DNA of 64,000 nucleotides from Clostridiales bacterium. GTDB taxonomy: Bacteria; Bacillota; Clostridia; Oscillospirales; Oscillospiraceae. The translations under genes were made by a program, and so were the position numbers. Positions 42,057 to 50,718 of this stretch are shown here, one piece after another (the stretch's first letter is position 1; each line of letters starts with the position of its first letter). Below the pieces are notes generated by a model. It saw only the letters and a list, made by a program, of their open reading frames with translations, did not search any database and was not told the origin of the DNA. The stretch covers positions 128,262 to 192,261 of the forward strand of contig SFFV01000001.1 of NCBI GenBank assembly GCA_004557735.1, written 5' to 3'.

Positions 42057-42147
42057 AAAAATATTCCTCCTTTATGTTGGTCGATTGGACTTCTGCTGTT
42101 GGCAGATACCAGTTTATCTGGTTCAGCAGCAGAAGTCCAATGTGCGA

Positions 42148-42369
42148 TTAGGAAACCGGCGAGGATTTCATAACCAAGCGCATATACGAAAGAAGGTGTG
42201 CTTTGGGAATTCGATAAGAGCGCCCGACTTTTAAGCTCTCGATCTTGTTTTCCCGGATCAGCTTGTAGCCGGTCTTTGTGCTGATTCCCAACGCCCGGCT
42301 CATTTCCTCCACGGTCAGCACATCCGGGTAGTCCTTGAGAACGCTTCGATAAACATCACTAAAACCCAT
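42148..42369 (-). CDS. Excisionase-type helix-turn-helix protein
   Basis: A 73-residue protein with a MerR/excisionase fold: VLTVEEMSRALGISTKTGYKLIRENKIESLKVGRSYRIPKAHLLSYM, the pattern of the helix-turn-helix 17 (PF12728) family. AGGAGG sits before the ATG at 42369, which I prefer to the longer open frame. It lies 91 bases upstream of int on the same strand and probably controls excision directionality. Confidence 0.85.
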   Translation of the reverse strand: MGFSDVYRSVLKDYPDVLTVEEMSRALGISTKTGYKLIRENKIESLKVGRSYRIPKAHLLSYMRLVMKSSPVS

Positions 42370-42550
42370 TTTTGCCTCCTGCATAAATAGAATGTATTTT
42401 TGATAAATCGGGAAAAGAAAAGTCCGTTGTTTCTTTCGGCAGATGAGAAGAAAATATGTCGAAAAATGACGAAAAGTGGCGATAAAGACCGATTTATCTG
42501 TTATTGGCTCTATCATCTTCTTAAATCTTTGGATTTGGGAGGATATACCA

Positions 42551-42898
42551 ATGACCGCTGTACAGGACATTCTGCGATCTTTTGGCATTACAAGATGCTA
42601 CAAAGGCTTTAAACACACCGAGTACGCCATCTGTCTGGCCATCCAGGATGAATCTCGCCTTGAGGCGATCACAAAAGAAATCTACATGGAAACTGCCGAG
42701 CACTTTGAATGCAATTGGACGGCAGTCGAACGAAATATCCGAACTGCTGTTTCCCGTGCATGGACTGTCAATCCCGATCTGCTCTGCCAGATGGCAGGTT
42801 ATCCATTGGAATCTGAACCAACTTCCTCGCAATTTATCGAGATAATCTCTTCCTACATAATTCGTTCGCACCAGCCGCAGCCGCTTGTTCTGCCTTAA
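42551..42898 (+). CDS. Stand-alone Spo0A C-terminal DNA-binding domain protein
   Basis: A 115-residue protein that resembles only the effector domain of Spo0A (PF08769). It has VQDILRSFGITRCYKGFKHTEY, LAIQDESRLEAITKEIYMETA, the recognition-helix region WTAVERNIRTAVSRAW (residues about 62-77), and NPDLLCQMAG. There is no receiver domain, so it cannot be controlled by phosphorelay. The ATG at 42551 has GGGAGG 8 bases upstream. It is the only rightward gene in this part of the island and converges on pemK with a 4-base overlap. It may regulate the element or compete for host Spo0A boxes (inference). Confidence 0.8.
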   Translation: MTAVQDILRSFGITRCYKGFKHTEYAICLAIQDESRLEAITKEIYMETAEHFECNWTAVERNIRTAVSRAWTVNPDLLCQMAGYPLESEPTSSQFIEIISSYIIRSHQPQPLVLP

Positions 42899-43272
42899 TC
42901 CGCTTTACTTTTTCCCGGTACGTCCTGCCCGATGCTGATCTCGATGCAGCGGCGGATGGCATCCATCTGCCGGGCATCAAAAGACCCCAGATACTGTCGG
43001 CATTGGCGCTTGTCAATCGTCGTGATTTGCTCCAAGAGGACGATGCTCCCATCTCGCAGGAACGTTGTTGGCGGCACCGGATACTGCGTCACCTGGCAGC
43101 CGTGCTTTCGCGGTCGGGACGTGATCGGCGCGACGATCAGCGTGGGCGCGTAGAGATTTCCGATGTTATTTTGCAAAATAACGACCGGACGGCGGCCGTG
43201 CTCTACCGAGCCCGGCTCGGCCCGCAGCTCTGCCATGAATACGTCGCCCCGGTGAAATCCTTTGTTTTTCAT
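42895..43272 (-). CDS. PemK/MazF-family endoribonuclease toxin-like protein
   Basis: A 125-residue MazF-like protein. It shows RGDVFMAELRAEPGSVEHGRRPVVILQNNIGN with the conserved beta-turn and Arg (residues about 9-40), APTLIVAPITSRPRKHGCQVTQY, and SIVLLEQITTIDKRQCRQYLG, all typical of the toxin fold. The ATG at 43272 overlaps the sortase stop (ATGA), so it is translated with the pilus operon. No MazE-like antitoxin frame is visible beside it. It may be an mRNA interferase regulating pilus expression, or a toxin whose antitoxin is elsewhere. Confidence 0.85.
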   Translation of the reverse strand: MKNKGFHRGDVFMAELRAEPGSVEHGRRPVVILQNNIGNLYAPTLIVAPITSRPRKHGCQVTQYPVPPTTFLRDGSIVLLEQITTIDKRQCRQYLGSFDARQMDAIRRCIEISIGQDVPGKSKAD

Positions 43273-44009
43273 GGGACGACCTCCGAAATCTCTTTTTCGC
43301 AAATCGCGATAAACCGGTACTTTCCCCCGGACGCATAGGGGTGACAGGTGAGAAGCGTCAGCAATTCTCTTCCCGGCTGTATCATAACGGAGGCAATATC
43401 ATCCGGAGCAATGACGGCAACGCCCGACACGCGGTAATGACCCTCGCCCCAGAGCGTCGTCAAGATCACCTCATCTCCCTCGGTCAGCGTGGACAGATAG
43501 AGGAAATAATCCGCACCGTTAAACCCGCAATGCCCGGCGAGAACGCAGTTTGTATTTTCTCCGCCAATGGGCAGGCTCGTCTGCGAAAGATGCGCTGCGC
43601 CCTTCGCCATATTCTCCTCCGAAGCGCCGAGATAAATGGGCAGCGTTACGCCAAGCTTGGGGATGCATACCGTCCCGAAGACCCCGTCATCAATGCCGTA
43701 ATCCGAAAGACATAGGGATGGCTCCTGATACGCCGAAATGCTGGTAAAGCCCGCCTGCCGGTTATGATACAGTTCCTCGTTATATGCCTGCGCCGCCCGG
43801 AAAAGCTCCGGATATGGCAAATCCCCGTCTTCCAATTCCGTGAAAGACGGGGATTCTTCGTTCTTGTTTTCCAAGACAGTTTCATTAAATCTTTCCGCGG
43901 CTTGTTCCGCCTGCGATTCCAGGCGGTGCCCGGAGAAGGAAGGAATCAAAATAATCAAAAGCCCTAAGAGGAAAAGAATCAACGCAACGGCAAGTGATTT
44001 CGTTTTCAC
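43269..44009 (-). CDS. Class C-like sortase
   Basis: A 246-residue membrane transpeptidase with an N-terminal signal anchor (VALILFLLGLLIILIPSF) and a catalytic core. The His is in VLAGHCGFNGADYFLYL, the Cys in TLLTCHPYASGGKYR (residues about 221-235), and the Arg in the same segment. It lacks the C-terminal transmembrane helix of the neighbouring sortase. The GTG start at 44009 overlaps that gene's stop (GTGA) and has AAAGGAGG upstream. With the neighbour it would polymerise or anchor the LPxTG pilins of this operon. Confidence 0.88.
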   Translation of the reverse strand: MKTKSLAVALILFLLGLLIILIPSFSGHRLESQAEQAAERFNETVLENKNEESPSFTELEDGDLPYPELFRAAQAYNEELYHNRQAGFTSISAYQEPSLCLSDYGIDDGVFGTVCIPKLGVTLPIYLGASEENMAKGAAHLSQTSLPIGGENTNCVLAGHCGFNGADYFLYLSTLTEGDEVILTTLWGEGHYRVSGVAVIAPDDIASVMIQPGRELLTLLTCHPYASGGKYRFIAICEKEISEVVP

Positions 44010-44899
44010 CGGCTCAGCGCCTCCTTTCTCCGGTGATCCCGGCGCGTCTCCCGTACAACGACCCATACAAGAACTACGGTGTCCGCCAGAATAACGCCGT
44101 AATATATGCCGTCGAAGTACTGCTGCTGCCAGCTGGAAACTCTGCTATTCTCTTCAGCTGTTTCTGTAATCTTCGTTGAAACGGCTTCCGGCTCATAGGA
44201 GACACGATGCCCTTGCACCAGCAGACGGTGCGTATTGACGCCATACGGCGTACAGGTGATGAGCGTGCACATGTCTTCATCCTGCTGGATGCTGAGATGC
44301 GACGTATCATCCGGGAGGACAGTAAAAATATCCTGCACTTCATACGCCAGCGTCCGGTCCAGCACATGCAGAAAAAACCGGTCTCCGACCTTCATCTTTT
44401 CCAAGTCTGTCAGCATCTTTTCTCTGGAGAGGCCGGAGTGACCGGTCAGGACGGCATGCGTCCCTTTTCCGCCTACGGGAAAGGACGATCCCAGCAGATG
44501 CCCTACGCCTTTCTCCAGCGTGCTGCCGTCCGTGCCGTGGTAGATCGGCAGGCAAATATCCAGCTCTGGGATTTCCAACTGTCCCATAATGCCGCTTTCG
44601 TTAACAGCGAGGATCTCGTCATATTCTTTCTGCGCTGCAGTCAAGCCAGTTAAAGAAAACGCGCCGTCCGCGGAAACGGATATTGGGGACAGCGCGGCGT
44701 TGTACGTCTCCGCTGCGGCAAGTATCTCTGCTACGCGGGTATCTGTCATCTCCTCCACGGCTCTGGAATACTCGGTCATTACAAGGCTCTTGTTCTTCTC
44801 CGCCAACGCGTTTCCCAAAATCGGGTACAGAATCAATCCGGCAGCGAGGAAGAGACACGCTGCACCGGAAACAAAATAAATCGTTCTTTTGTATTTCAT
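44006..44899 (-). CDS. Class C (pilin-polymerising) sortase
   Basis: A 297-residue sortase with both an N-terminal and a C-terminal transmembrane helix (the latter near YYGVILADTVVLVWVVV), as in pilus sortases. The catalytic His is in AVLTGHSGLSREKMLTDLE, and the Cys and Arg in TLITCTPYGVNTHRLLVQG (residues about 219-237). I prefer the ATG at 44899 with AAGGAG 6 bases upstream over the ATG at 44917, where the ribosome site would be too close. It follows the pilin gene after a strong hairpin and probably forms the isopeptide links between LPQTG and the pilin-motif Lys. Confidence 0.92.
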   Translation of the reverse strand: MKYKRTIYFVSGAACLFLAAGLILYPILGNALAEKNKSLVMTEYSRAVEEMTDTRVAEILAAAETYNAALSPISVSADGAFSLTGLTAAQKEYDEILAVNESGIMGQLEIPELDICLPIYHGTDGSTLEKGVGHLLGSSFPVGGKGTHAVLTGHSGLSREKMLTDLEKMKVGDRFFLHVLDRTLAYEVQDIFTVLPDDTSHLSIQQDEDMCTLITCTPYGVNTHRLLVQGHRVSYEPEAVSTKITETAEENSRVSSWQQQYFDGIYYGVILADTVVLVWVVVRETRRDHRRKEALSR

Positions 44900-44925
44900 C
44901 GGATGCTCCTTTTTCATATCTCCTC

Positions 44926-44963
44926 AAGTTATTCGCTTTAAGGTTCCTTAAAGCGAATAACTT
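44926..44963. promoter_or_regulatory. 38-bp perfect inverted repeat between pilin and sortase genes
   Basis: An 18-bp perfect stem (44926-44943 with 44946-44963) and a 2-base loop, ending 1 base from the GAGGAG site before the first ATG of the sortase gene. A partial third copy (AAAACGAATAACT) lies at about 44971-44983. It is AT-rich; on the minus strand no T-run follows, so it is more likely an mRNA stabiliser or processing/attenuation element than a full terminator. Confidence 0.75.
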
Positions 44964-45034
44964 TTTCTTTAAAACGAATAACTCATATGTATGGGAGAGA
45001 CTTGCCTGTTTTCTGTCTCTCCCATGTGCCGGGG

Positions 45035-47068
45035 TTATTTCTCCAACTTCTTCTTTCTGCGGGCGCTTACCAGGATGATCGCGGCGGCGACCATCAGAAC
45101 AGTACCGGCAACGCCGTACATCCAGGTACCATGCCCGCCGGTCTGCGGCAGGTTGAAGCCGCGGGTGTTGACAACAGTCAGCGGCACGATGGCATTGGCT
45201 GATTCGCCATCGGCATCCAGCGTCACGTCGTTGCTGTCTACCTTGGCAGAAGCCGTCAGCAGGTAGTGCTCCAGATGCTTCTGCGGCATGTTCTTATAGA
45301 GACCTTCCGGAACATCCGCATACCGTGGATCGTTCTGCAGAACGCCCAGCACATCGGTGACGTAGATATCACAGAGATCATCGCTCTTCGCTGCCTCGAT
45401 CACGATCTGGATATCGTCGCGGAGCAGCGTGTAGCCGTTGGCTGTCTGGATCTCGGTCGCAATGTACATGTCATCCTCCAGCCCTTTCACGAGGATGGAG
45501 CCGTCTGCCGTAGGAGTGAACCGGGTAGCATCGTCTCTTCCGGAAGCATGGCCGGTCACATAGTAGCCTCCGTCGCCCTCATTCAGCTCCGCCGTAACGA
45601 AGTATCCGTCGGTGTCGTTATAAAGGAGGAATTCCACCTTGGAGAAGTCACCCTGCCCGTCGCTGAATTCCTTGGTAAGGTCAAGACCGTAGCTGTACAC
45701 ATGGCAGTCGTCTACGAGCGTATCGTAGAAGCTGCTGTTGGTACGCTTCCATACCAGCACGACGTCGTTGCTGTTCCCATCGTCGCCGCAGACAAGGCTT
45801 TTATCGGGGTTGAGCTTCGCCGAATAGGTGACGCGTACGGAGCAGTCGGAATAGCCGGAATTTATCATGTCAGACCTGGTATACACAGCATAGCTGCCGT
45901 TGATCTCCGCAAGACCCGCAGCCGTCATGGAGATGTTCATGCCGGGCGTGTCATTATAGGATACGGAGAACTTTCCGTCGCCTTCGTTCCAGACGGTGAT
46001 CCGGTCGTCCTCGGTGCAAGAACTGCTGCGGAAGAATTCGATCTTCACATCGTTCCTGCAGTACGAGAGGCCGGCGTCCAGCGTGTCCACAAAGGAGTAA
46101 TCCGTCAGATAGGTGGCTTCAGAGGTAATGCTCGGCAGCGTCGAGAGAATCTGGTATTCCAGCGTGTCATTGGCAGATGCTGTGGCGGTATGGGAGAAAC
46201 TGTCATTCTTGCTGGTATCCGCAAGAGCTTCACGCACGGTTTTCTCCAGCGTCGGGATGCCGGTGAGGTTCTTGGGGTACACGGTAATGTCATAGATCCA
46301 GCGCTCGCCGCCGTCATCGGCGTTGCTCCCGTTCACAGCTGTCATGGGCAGCGAGAGGAAAAACGGCGCGGTGGTTTCCGCGACCATTTCGGGCACTTTT
46401 GTCTCAACGAGGAGATACAGCCCGAGAGGAAGGTCGCTCGCGGAGGTGTGGCCGTAGTTGTCGGTCAACGGCATTGCTGTGCCGCCATTTTCGCGCACGA
46501 AGCGCTCTAAAGCGTTCTTCACCGTGATGGCGTTGCTTGCCAACGCGGATTTCAGACCGTTAATAAGAGTATCGGAACGGTAGAAATACATAGCGCCGTC
46601 CTCCGAATCTGCCGGTACATACCGGTCTCCGGCACTCACGCCGATGGCGGACAGGAACGTGTTGTTGGCGTCGTTCTGCGTGATCCCGTAGAGAACTTCC
46701 ACATGCGACGCGCCGTTATCATCCTCAGTATAGGTGCGGATATCGGCAACTTTCAGATAGGTGAATTCAACGCCTTTAATGGCGTATCCGTTGACCTCTC
46801 CGTTCGCGTCCAGCGAGCTCTTTCTCGTATCGCTGCCGAGGATATCCTCCACGTCAGGATCGCGGACACCGGTGGAGACGTAGCTGGAATCCCATACGCC
46901 GTCCTTCTCGGCGTTGGTAATGTCGTACTTGTAAATATCAAAGGAGCCGGTTCTGTCGGTGTTGATTGTGGATACATTCAGCATCATGGCAAAGGCGGAT
47001 ACGGTCGTTGTCAGCACGACCAGAGCCGCCATGATAACGGAAAAGAACTTCTTGCCGGTTTTCTTCAT
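45035..47068 (-). CDS. LPQTG-anchored backbone pilin (isopeptide D2-type)
   Basis: A 677-residue secreted pilin. It has a signal peptide (MKKTGKKFFSVIMAALVVL...AFA) and a D2-type N-terminal domain. The pilin motif with its cross-linking Lys is in WIYDITVYPKN (about residues 258-268). Two or more Ig-like/prealbumin domains with possible isopeptide bonds follow. The C-terminal sorting signal is LPQTGG, a hydrophobic helix and RRKKK. This is the classical major pilin layout. It overlaps the tip gene stop (ATGA) and is followed by the sortase hairpin, consistent with higher expression of pilin than of sortase. Confidence 0.92.
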   Translation of the reverse strand: MKKTGKKFFSVIMAALVVLTTTVSAFAMMLNVSTINTDRTGSFDIYKYDITNAEKDGVWDSSYVSTGVRDPDVEDILGSDTRKSSLDANGEVNGYAIKGVEFTYLKVADIRTYTEDDNGASHVEVLYGITQNDANNTFLSAIGVSAGDRYVPADSEDGAMYFYRSDTLINGLKSALASNAITVKNALERFVRENGGTAMPLTDNYGHTSASDLPLGLYLLVETKVPEMVAETTAPFFLSLPMTAVNGSNADDGGERWIYDITVYPKNLTGIPTLEKTVREALADTSKNDSFSHTATASANDTLEYQILSTLPSITSEATYLTDYSFVDTLDAGLSYCRNDVKIEFFRSSSCTEDDRITVWNEGDGKFSVSYNDTPGMNISMTAAGLAEINGSYAVYTRSDMINSGYSDCSVRVTYSAKLNPDKSLVCGDDGNSNDVVLVWKRTNSSFYDTLVDDCHVYSYGLDLTKEFSDGQGDFSKVEFLLYNDTDGYFVTAELNEGDGGYYVTGHASGRDDATRFTPTADGSILVKGLEDDMYIATEIQTANGYTLLRDDIQIVIEAAKSDDLCDIYVTDVLGVLQNDPRYADVPEGLYKNMPQKHLEHYLLTASAKVDSNDVTLDADGESANAIVPLTVVNTRGFNLPQTGGHGTWMYGVAGTVLMVAAAIILVSARRKKKLEK

Positions 47069-49488
47069 TGCATGCAGTCCCTTCTTTTATTTTTGGAAAT
47101 GATGATAAGAAAAAGGCCCATACACGCCGCGGCAAAGCCGGCGGAGAGTACAGGCCAGAGGCCGGTTCCTCCGGTCATAGGGAGAAGATAGGTTGGGGAG
47201 TTGCTGATGGTGACGGAAACATTGTAGATCGTAGATTCTTCGCTTTCTCGGGGCAGCGTTCCGAGCTCTACCGGCTCCGTCAGGAGCACATAGCCGTTGA
47301 CGGTGGCGATCTCCGTAATACGATAACGGACGTTTTTATCCGCCCGGAGGCCGTCGAAAATGGCAATCCCATCGTCTCCCGTAATCAGTATGCCGTCGCT
47401 GAGACCTTCTGAGGTGCATCCGCCAACTTCCTTTGCTGGAACCTCGGTATGGAACACCGGTGTCCAGCTTTCTCCGTCTTCGGAGTATTCCAACCGGAAT
47501 GCCGCGCCGGGGATCGGGTTACCGCCGCTGTCGGTCTTGGCTACGGTTACAGAGCCGGGGATACGGGTGTTTTCGCGCCGAATTTCGATCTTCTGTCCGT
47601 CTGCAGTCACGGAGAAAACATATGGTGTCGTATCTGCCTTGTAGCCGTCCGGGGCTTCCAGCTCTTCGAGATAGTAGTCGCCGAAGGGGATGTTCTGAAA
47701 GAGCAGTATCCCGTTTGCGTCCGTCATCCCTTCGGCAAACGGATTCCCTGTGCTGTCCAGAAGCCGGAATCTCGCGTCGGGCAGAGCCTGTCCGCTGTCC
47801 TTGTCCACCTTTTGGATCGTCAGCGATCCTTTGTATATCTCATTTCGGATCGACAGAGAAATCGTCTCTCCGTCGGAAGTGATATTCACTTCATGCAGGG
47901 TGGTATCAAGTACATAGCCCTCCCAACCGGACAGCTGACGGATAATGTAGACGCCGTAGGGCAGCAGCTTCGACTGCGCCGTTCCATTCTCCCCACAGGT
48001 GAGGATGTCCCGTTCGGATTCCGCAGCCGCCTCATAGCTGCCCGCAGATTTTGGGAACACTTCAAAGGTGGCCCCGGTCTCGGGCGCTTCCGTTCCCGCG
48101 GCGCTGTTCACGGCGAGCTTGGAAATTGAGAACCGCCCGAGAATTGGGTTTTCCTTCACAGTCAGGGTTAAGTCATTCTTAATAGTGGGCAGCTGATCCG
48201 CGGTCGCGGGAACGGGATACACCGTCATATCCAGAAGATATCCGGGCGAAGGTGCAATTTCTCGAATCGTCCAGCCCTCTCCGGCCTCATAATAGCCGGT
48301 GGTAAACTGGCCGTTGGCGTCGGTGGTGCAGGTCTCGATCAGCGTATCTCCGTGATAGAGTCCATAGACCGCCCCGGTGAGTGTTCCGTCGCCCTGCGCC
48401 GTTCCGGTGATGCCGTCCTCCTTGGTCACGGTAATGCGAAACTCCTTGCGGTTGGCTTTTAACGTGAGATAACCCGTCATGCCGCCCACCGCCTCCACAC
48501 CGACAACGATATCCTGCCGCGTTGTCGAGCCGTAGGGCGTGAACGTAGAGGCCGCCGTATAGGCGGAGTTCCGGGTAGCTACCACAGTAACCGGAGCAGA
48601 TAACGGCGATGCGGAACGGAGAATCAGTTGATTCCCGGATACCGCAACGGAAACAACGGTGTCCGATGCGGAGAAGGAATAGTTTTCGATCACGTTGTTC
48701 GTATCGGTCAGCGTAATAGAATATGTGGTGCCGTCATAGGATAGCTCCTCCTGTGGTGCGCTGCTGCTCACGGCAGTCATGAAGCTCGGCAGCGTCATAT
48801 AGCTCAGCATGTAGGAGAGAATCGTATCATAGATCTGCCCGATCTCCGTGTTTTGGCCATTGGATACGAGACAGGTATATATTTCGTCGTTGCCTCTGGT
48901 GTACGGAGGGGATGGCTGCCGCGCTACGGTGACGAATTCCCAGATCAGCATCTGCGTGGCGGTCTGCTGGCAGCTTGGAGTCCCGGGGAGATTGGTGCTG
49001 TTGCCGGCGCGACCGCAGAGGAGCGCCAGCTTGATGGCGTTTTGCTGCTCATACGAAAAGCTGTTCCAGACGTCGATGACGTCCGAATGGAGAACATCGC
49101 CGTGGGCGAGCATGATGCCGGGCTCAATGCAGTAGGCCTCCTGCCCGTTGGCAAAGTCGTTGAGACGCATATCCCCGTAGCCGCCGGTCGGGCCGCCGTT
49201 ATAATAAAAGGGGTGCTGATAGTAAACGTACTGCCCGGCAGAGTCGTAGACATAGTCGAAGGTAATGAGCGCCGTGGCGGCAGCGGCTTTCAGCATGGGA
49301 GCCTTGGCCAGAGGAATCGTTTGCTCCGGCTCTTTGGCAGGCTCTTCCTCCTGCGCTTCTTCGCTGGCTTCCGTCGTTTCCGGGAGTTCACCATCTTCCG
49401 GCTCCGCCGCCAGAACCGCAGGACACGGAAAACTCAGAAGGCAAAGAAGCGCGAGGATGAGAGCCAGGATTTTGTATCGTGTTTTCAA
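47065..49488 (-). CDS. Thioester-domain tip adhesin with SpaA repeats, LPMTG-anchored
   Basis: An 807-residue secreted adhesin. After the signal peptide comes a thioester (TQXA-type) domain with AYCIEPGIMLAHGD (the Cys, about residue 118) and ATQMLIWEF (the Gln), expected to form an internal thioester that can bind host amines. A beta-sandwich follows, then four to five SpaA/Cna-B prealbumin domains (for example YGLYHGDTLIETCTTDANG; RFRLLDSTGNPFAEGMTDANG). The LPMTGG signal, helix and KNKRR tail end it. Translation starts at a TTG with AAGGAGG 11 bases upstream. It is the first large gene of the pilus operon. Confidence 0.9.
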   Translation of the reverse strand: MKTRYKILALILALLCLLSFPCPAVLAAEPEDGELPETTEASEEAQEEEPAKEPEQTIPLAKAPMLKAAAATALITFDYVYDSAGQYVYYQHPFYYNGGPTGGYGDMRLNDFANGQEAYCIEPGIMLAHGDVLHSDVIDVWNSFSYEQQNAIKLALLCGRAGNSTNLPGTPSCQQTATQMLIWEFVTVARQPSPPYTRGNDEIYTCLVSNGQNTEIGQIYDTILSYMLSYMTLPSFMTAVSSSAPQEELSYDGTTYSITLTDTNNVIENYSFSASDTVVSVAVSGNQLILRSASPLSAPVTVVATRNSAYTAASTFTPYGSTTRQDIVVGVEAVGGMTGYLTLKANRKEFRITVTKEDGITGTAQGDGTLTGAVYGLYHGDTLIETCTTDANGQFTTGYYEAGEGWTIREIAPSPGYLLDMTVYPVPATADQLPTIKNDLTLTVKENPILGRFSISKLAVNSAAGTEAPETGATFEVFPKSAGSYEAAAESERDILTCGENGTAQSKLLPYGVYIIRQLSGWEGYVLDTTLHEVNITSDGETISLSIRNEIYKGSLTIQKVDKDSGQALPDARFRLLDSTGNPFAEGMTDANGILLFQNIPFGDYYLEELEAPDGYKADTTPYVFSVTADGQKIEIRRENTRIPGSVTVAKTDSGGNPIPGAAFRLEYSEDGESWTPVFHTEVPAKEVGGCTSEGLSDGILITGDDGIAIFDGLRADKNVRYRITEIATVNGYVLLTEPVELGTLPRESEESTIYNVSVTISNSPTYLLPMTGGTGLWPVLSAGFAAACMGLFLIIISKNKRRDCMQ

Positions 49489-49574
49489 AGGGGTATTTTC
49501 CTCCTTGCCGTAGTGTGGGGTGTGCCTGCCGCTCTGTCCGGCGGTACTCCGTGAAAAAACCAGATCGGGAACAT
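49485..49574 (-). CDS. 29-residue leader peptide overlapping the tip-adhesin start
   Basis: A frame of 29 codons from ATG 49574 with a strong ribosome site (GGAAGGGAGGG, 6 bases upstream). It begins MFPIWFFHGVPP, and its TGA stop overlaps the TTG start of the adhesin (TTGA). Coupled translation from this leader would explain the weak TTG start. No family is recognised; it could be a spurious frame with a fortuitous ribosome site. Confidence 0.4.
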   Translation of the reverse strand: MFPIWFFHGVPPDRAAGTPHTTARRKIPL

Positions 49575-49944
49575 GTGTGTCCCTCCTTCCTTTTTATGTA
49601 GGTCCGTATTTGTCCTCGACACCCCCGGACAGGGAAGTCACCAGATGGCAGCGTGCCGGGCTGCTCCATGAGAATTGCACTCCTCCGAGGGTCTCTCCGA
49701 GCCGCCCCCATTGTGTGAACTGTGGCTGGGCGGAAGTATCATTGTCCCCATGCGCGGTCATGGCCGTGCCGGCGGCTGTGCGGCAGTTCCGGGCTGACGG
49801 TATCGCTCTCCAAAAAGGGTCATGGCGTGTCACCCGGCGGGCTTCGCTCTCGCGGCACATGGGAATGTATCTGGTGAATGGCTATGAACTTGTCAAGGTG
49901 CGGTGAGGGGAAAATCACCCTCTCACCCAACGCGGATTTTTCGC
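49575..49944. other. Pilus operon upstream region
   Basis: This 370-bp stretch separates the sigma-like gene from the leader. On the minus strand it has a TTGACA (complement at 49894-49899) with only a weak -10 at proper distance. An 88-codon leftward frame (49594-49860) is open but has no ribosome site. I cannot assign a promoter with confidence; control by the upstream sigma-like factor is possible. Confidence 0.4.
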
Positions 49945-50424
49945 TCATTTGTCACCCTGTTTTCTTGAAAATTTCAAAATTTTCTTTTTTCCGGCCATAA
50001 TGGACTTGCAAATATTCTGAAAAGATACACCTTCTTTCGCCGCAATTTCCCGGTACGTCATGCCCTCGCAGTACATCCGGATGCGGCGGTACTGCTTTTC
50101 CGTGACGAGCCCACGGATCTTCTGCAAGGATGTTTGTGCGAACAAAACGTTTTCCCTTCGTTCGAGACGGGCGAGAATCGTTTCTTCCGGGGATGGCTCT
50201 GCGGCAGAGTATTCCGTGAGGGATAATGTATGATCTGAGTAAACATGATCTGCAAGCTCCCAGTTGTGGTAATTCTCGTCCGACCATGTTTTCCAGAACC
50301 GAAACTCCTCCTCAGACGAAAACTGCTCGGGCGTGAGCGGATGATCCTGCTCAAAGGCGTCCGGGCAGAGGATGGCGCGGCTGTTCCGCTTGTTTCGTGA
50401 ATACAGGCTTTTCCTATCGTGCAT
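49945..50424 (-). CDS. Sigma-70 region 4-like DNA-binding protein
   Basis: A 159-residue protein whose last 65 residues match sigma region 4: LVTEKQYRRIRMYCEGMTYREIAAKEGVSFQNICKSIMAGKKKILKF, the pattern of small sigma-like factors common in mobile elements of gut Firmicutes. The N-terminal half is polar and acidic with no clear region 2. GGAGGT precedes the ATG at 50424. It lies directly upstream of the pilus operon on the same strand and is the obvious candidate regulator of it (inference). Confidence 0.75.
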   Translation of the reverse strand: MHDRKSLYSRNKRNSRAILCPDAFEQDHPLTPEQFSSEEEFRFWKTWSDENYHNWELADHVYSDHTLSLTEYSAAEPSPEETILARLERRENVLFAQTSLQKIRGLVTEKQYRRIRMYCEGMTYREIAAKEGVSFQNICKSIMAGKKKILKFSRKQGDK

Positions 50425-50511
50425 TGTATGTACCTCCGATTGTTTTTGGCGGGGAAACAATCGGGGGGCTACGGGTATGCAGCGATCCAGCATTGCCAGC
50501 GCGAGATAAAC

Positions 50512-50552
50512 AAAAAGCACCCTTTCAGCAAATTCGCTGAAAGAGTGCTTTT
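50512..50552. terminator. Bidirectional terminator upstream of the sigma-like gene
   Basis: AAAAAGCAC, a 1-base bulge and CTTTCAGC pair with the mirrored arm ending GTGCTTTTT, with a short AAATT loop. T-runs lie on both strands. The outer arm resembles the hairpin at 63297-63336. Confidence 0.8.
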
Positions 50553-50718
50553 TGCTCGTCTATGCGAGTGCAGGCGCTTTATATTCTGCATCTATTCTTT
50601 CGAAACAGAGCGGCGGCCTATTGCCAACTATTATGCTGTTTTTAATAAAAACTGGCGCGTTTTCCTTAAGGGGACGCACAGAATGCTATGTTTTATTGAT
50701 TTTGGGTCAATATACCTC

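Noticed and set aside
42551..42898. Antitoxin for the PemK-like protein
   Set aside because: The convergent neighbour is a Spo0A_C domain on the opposite strand and not of any known antitoxin family; pairing it with PemK would be guesswork.
49594..49860. An 88-codon leftward frame in the pilus upstream region
   Set aside because: No ribosome site, and it occupies the expected promoter region; kept only as a remark.
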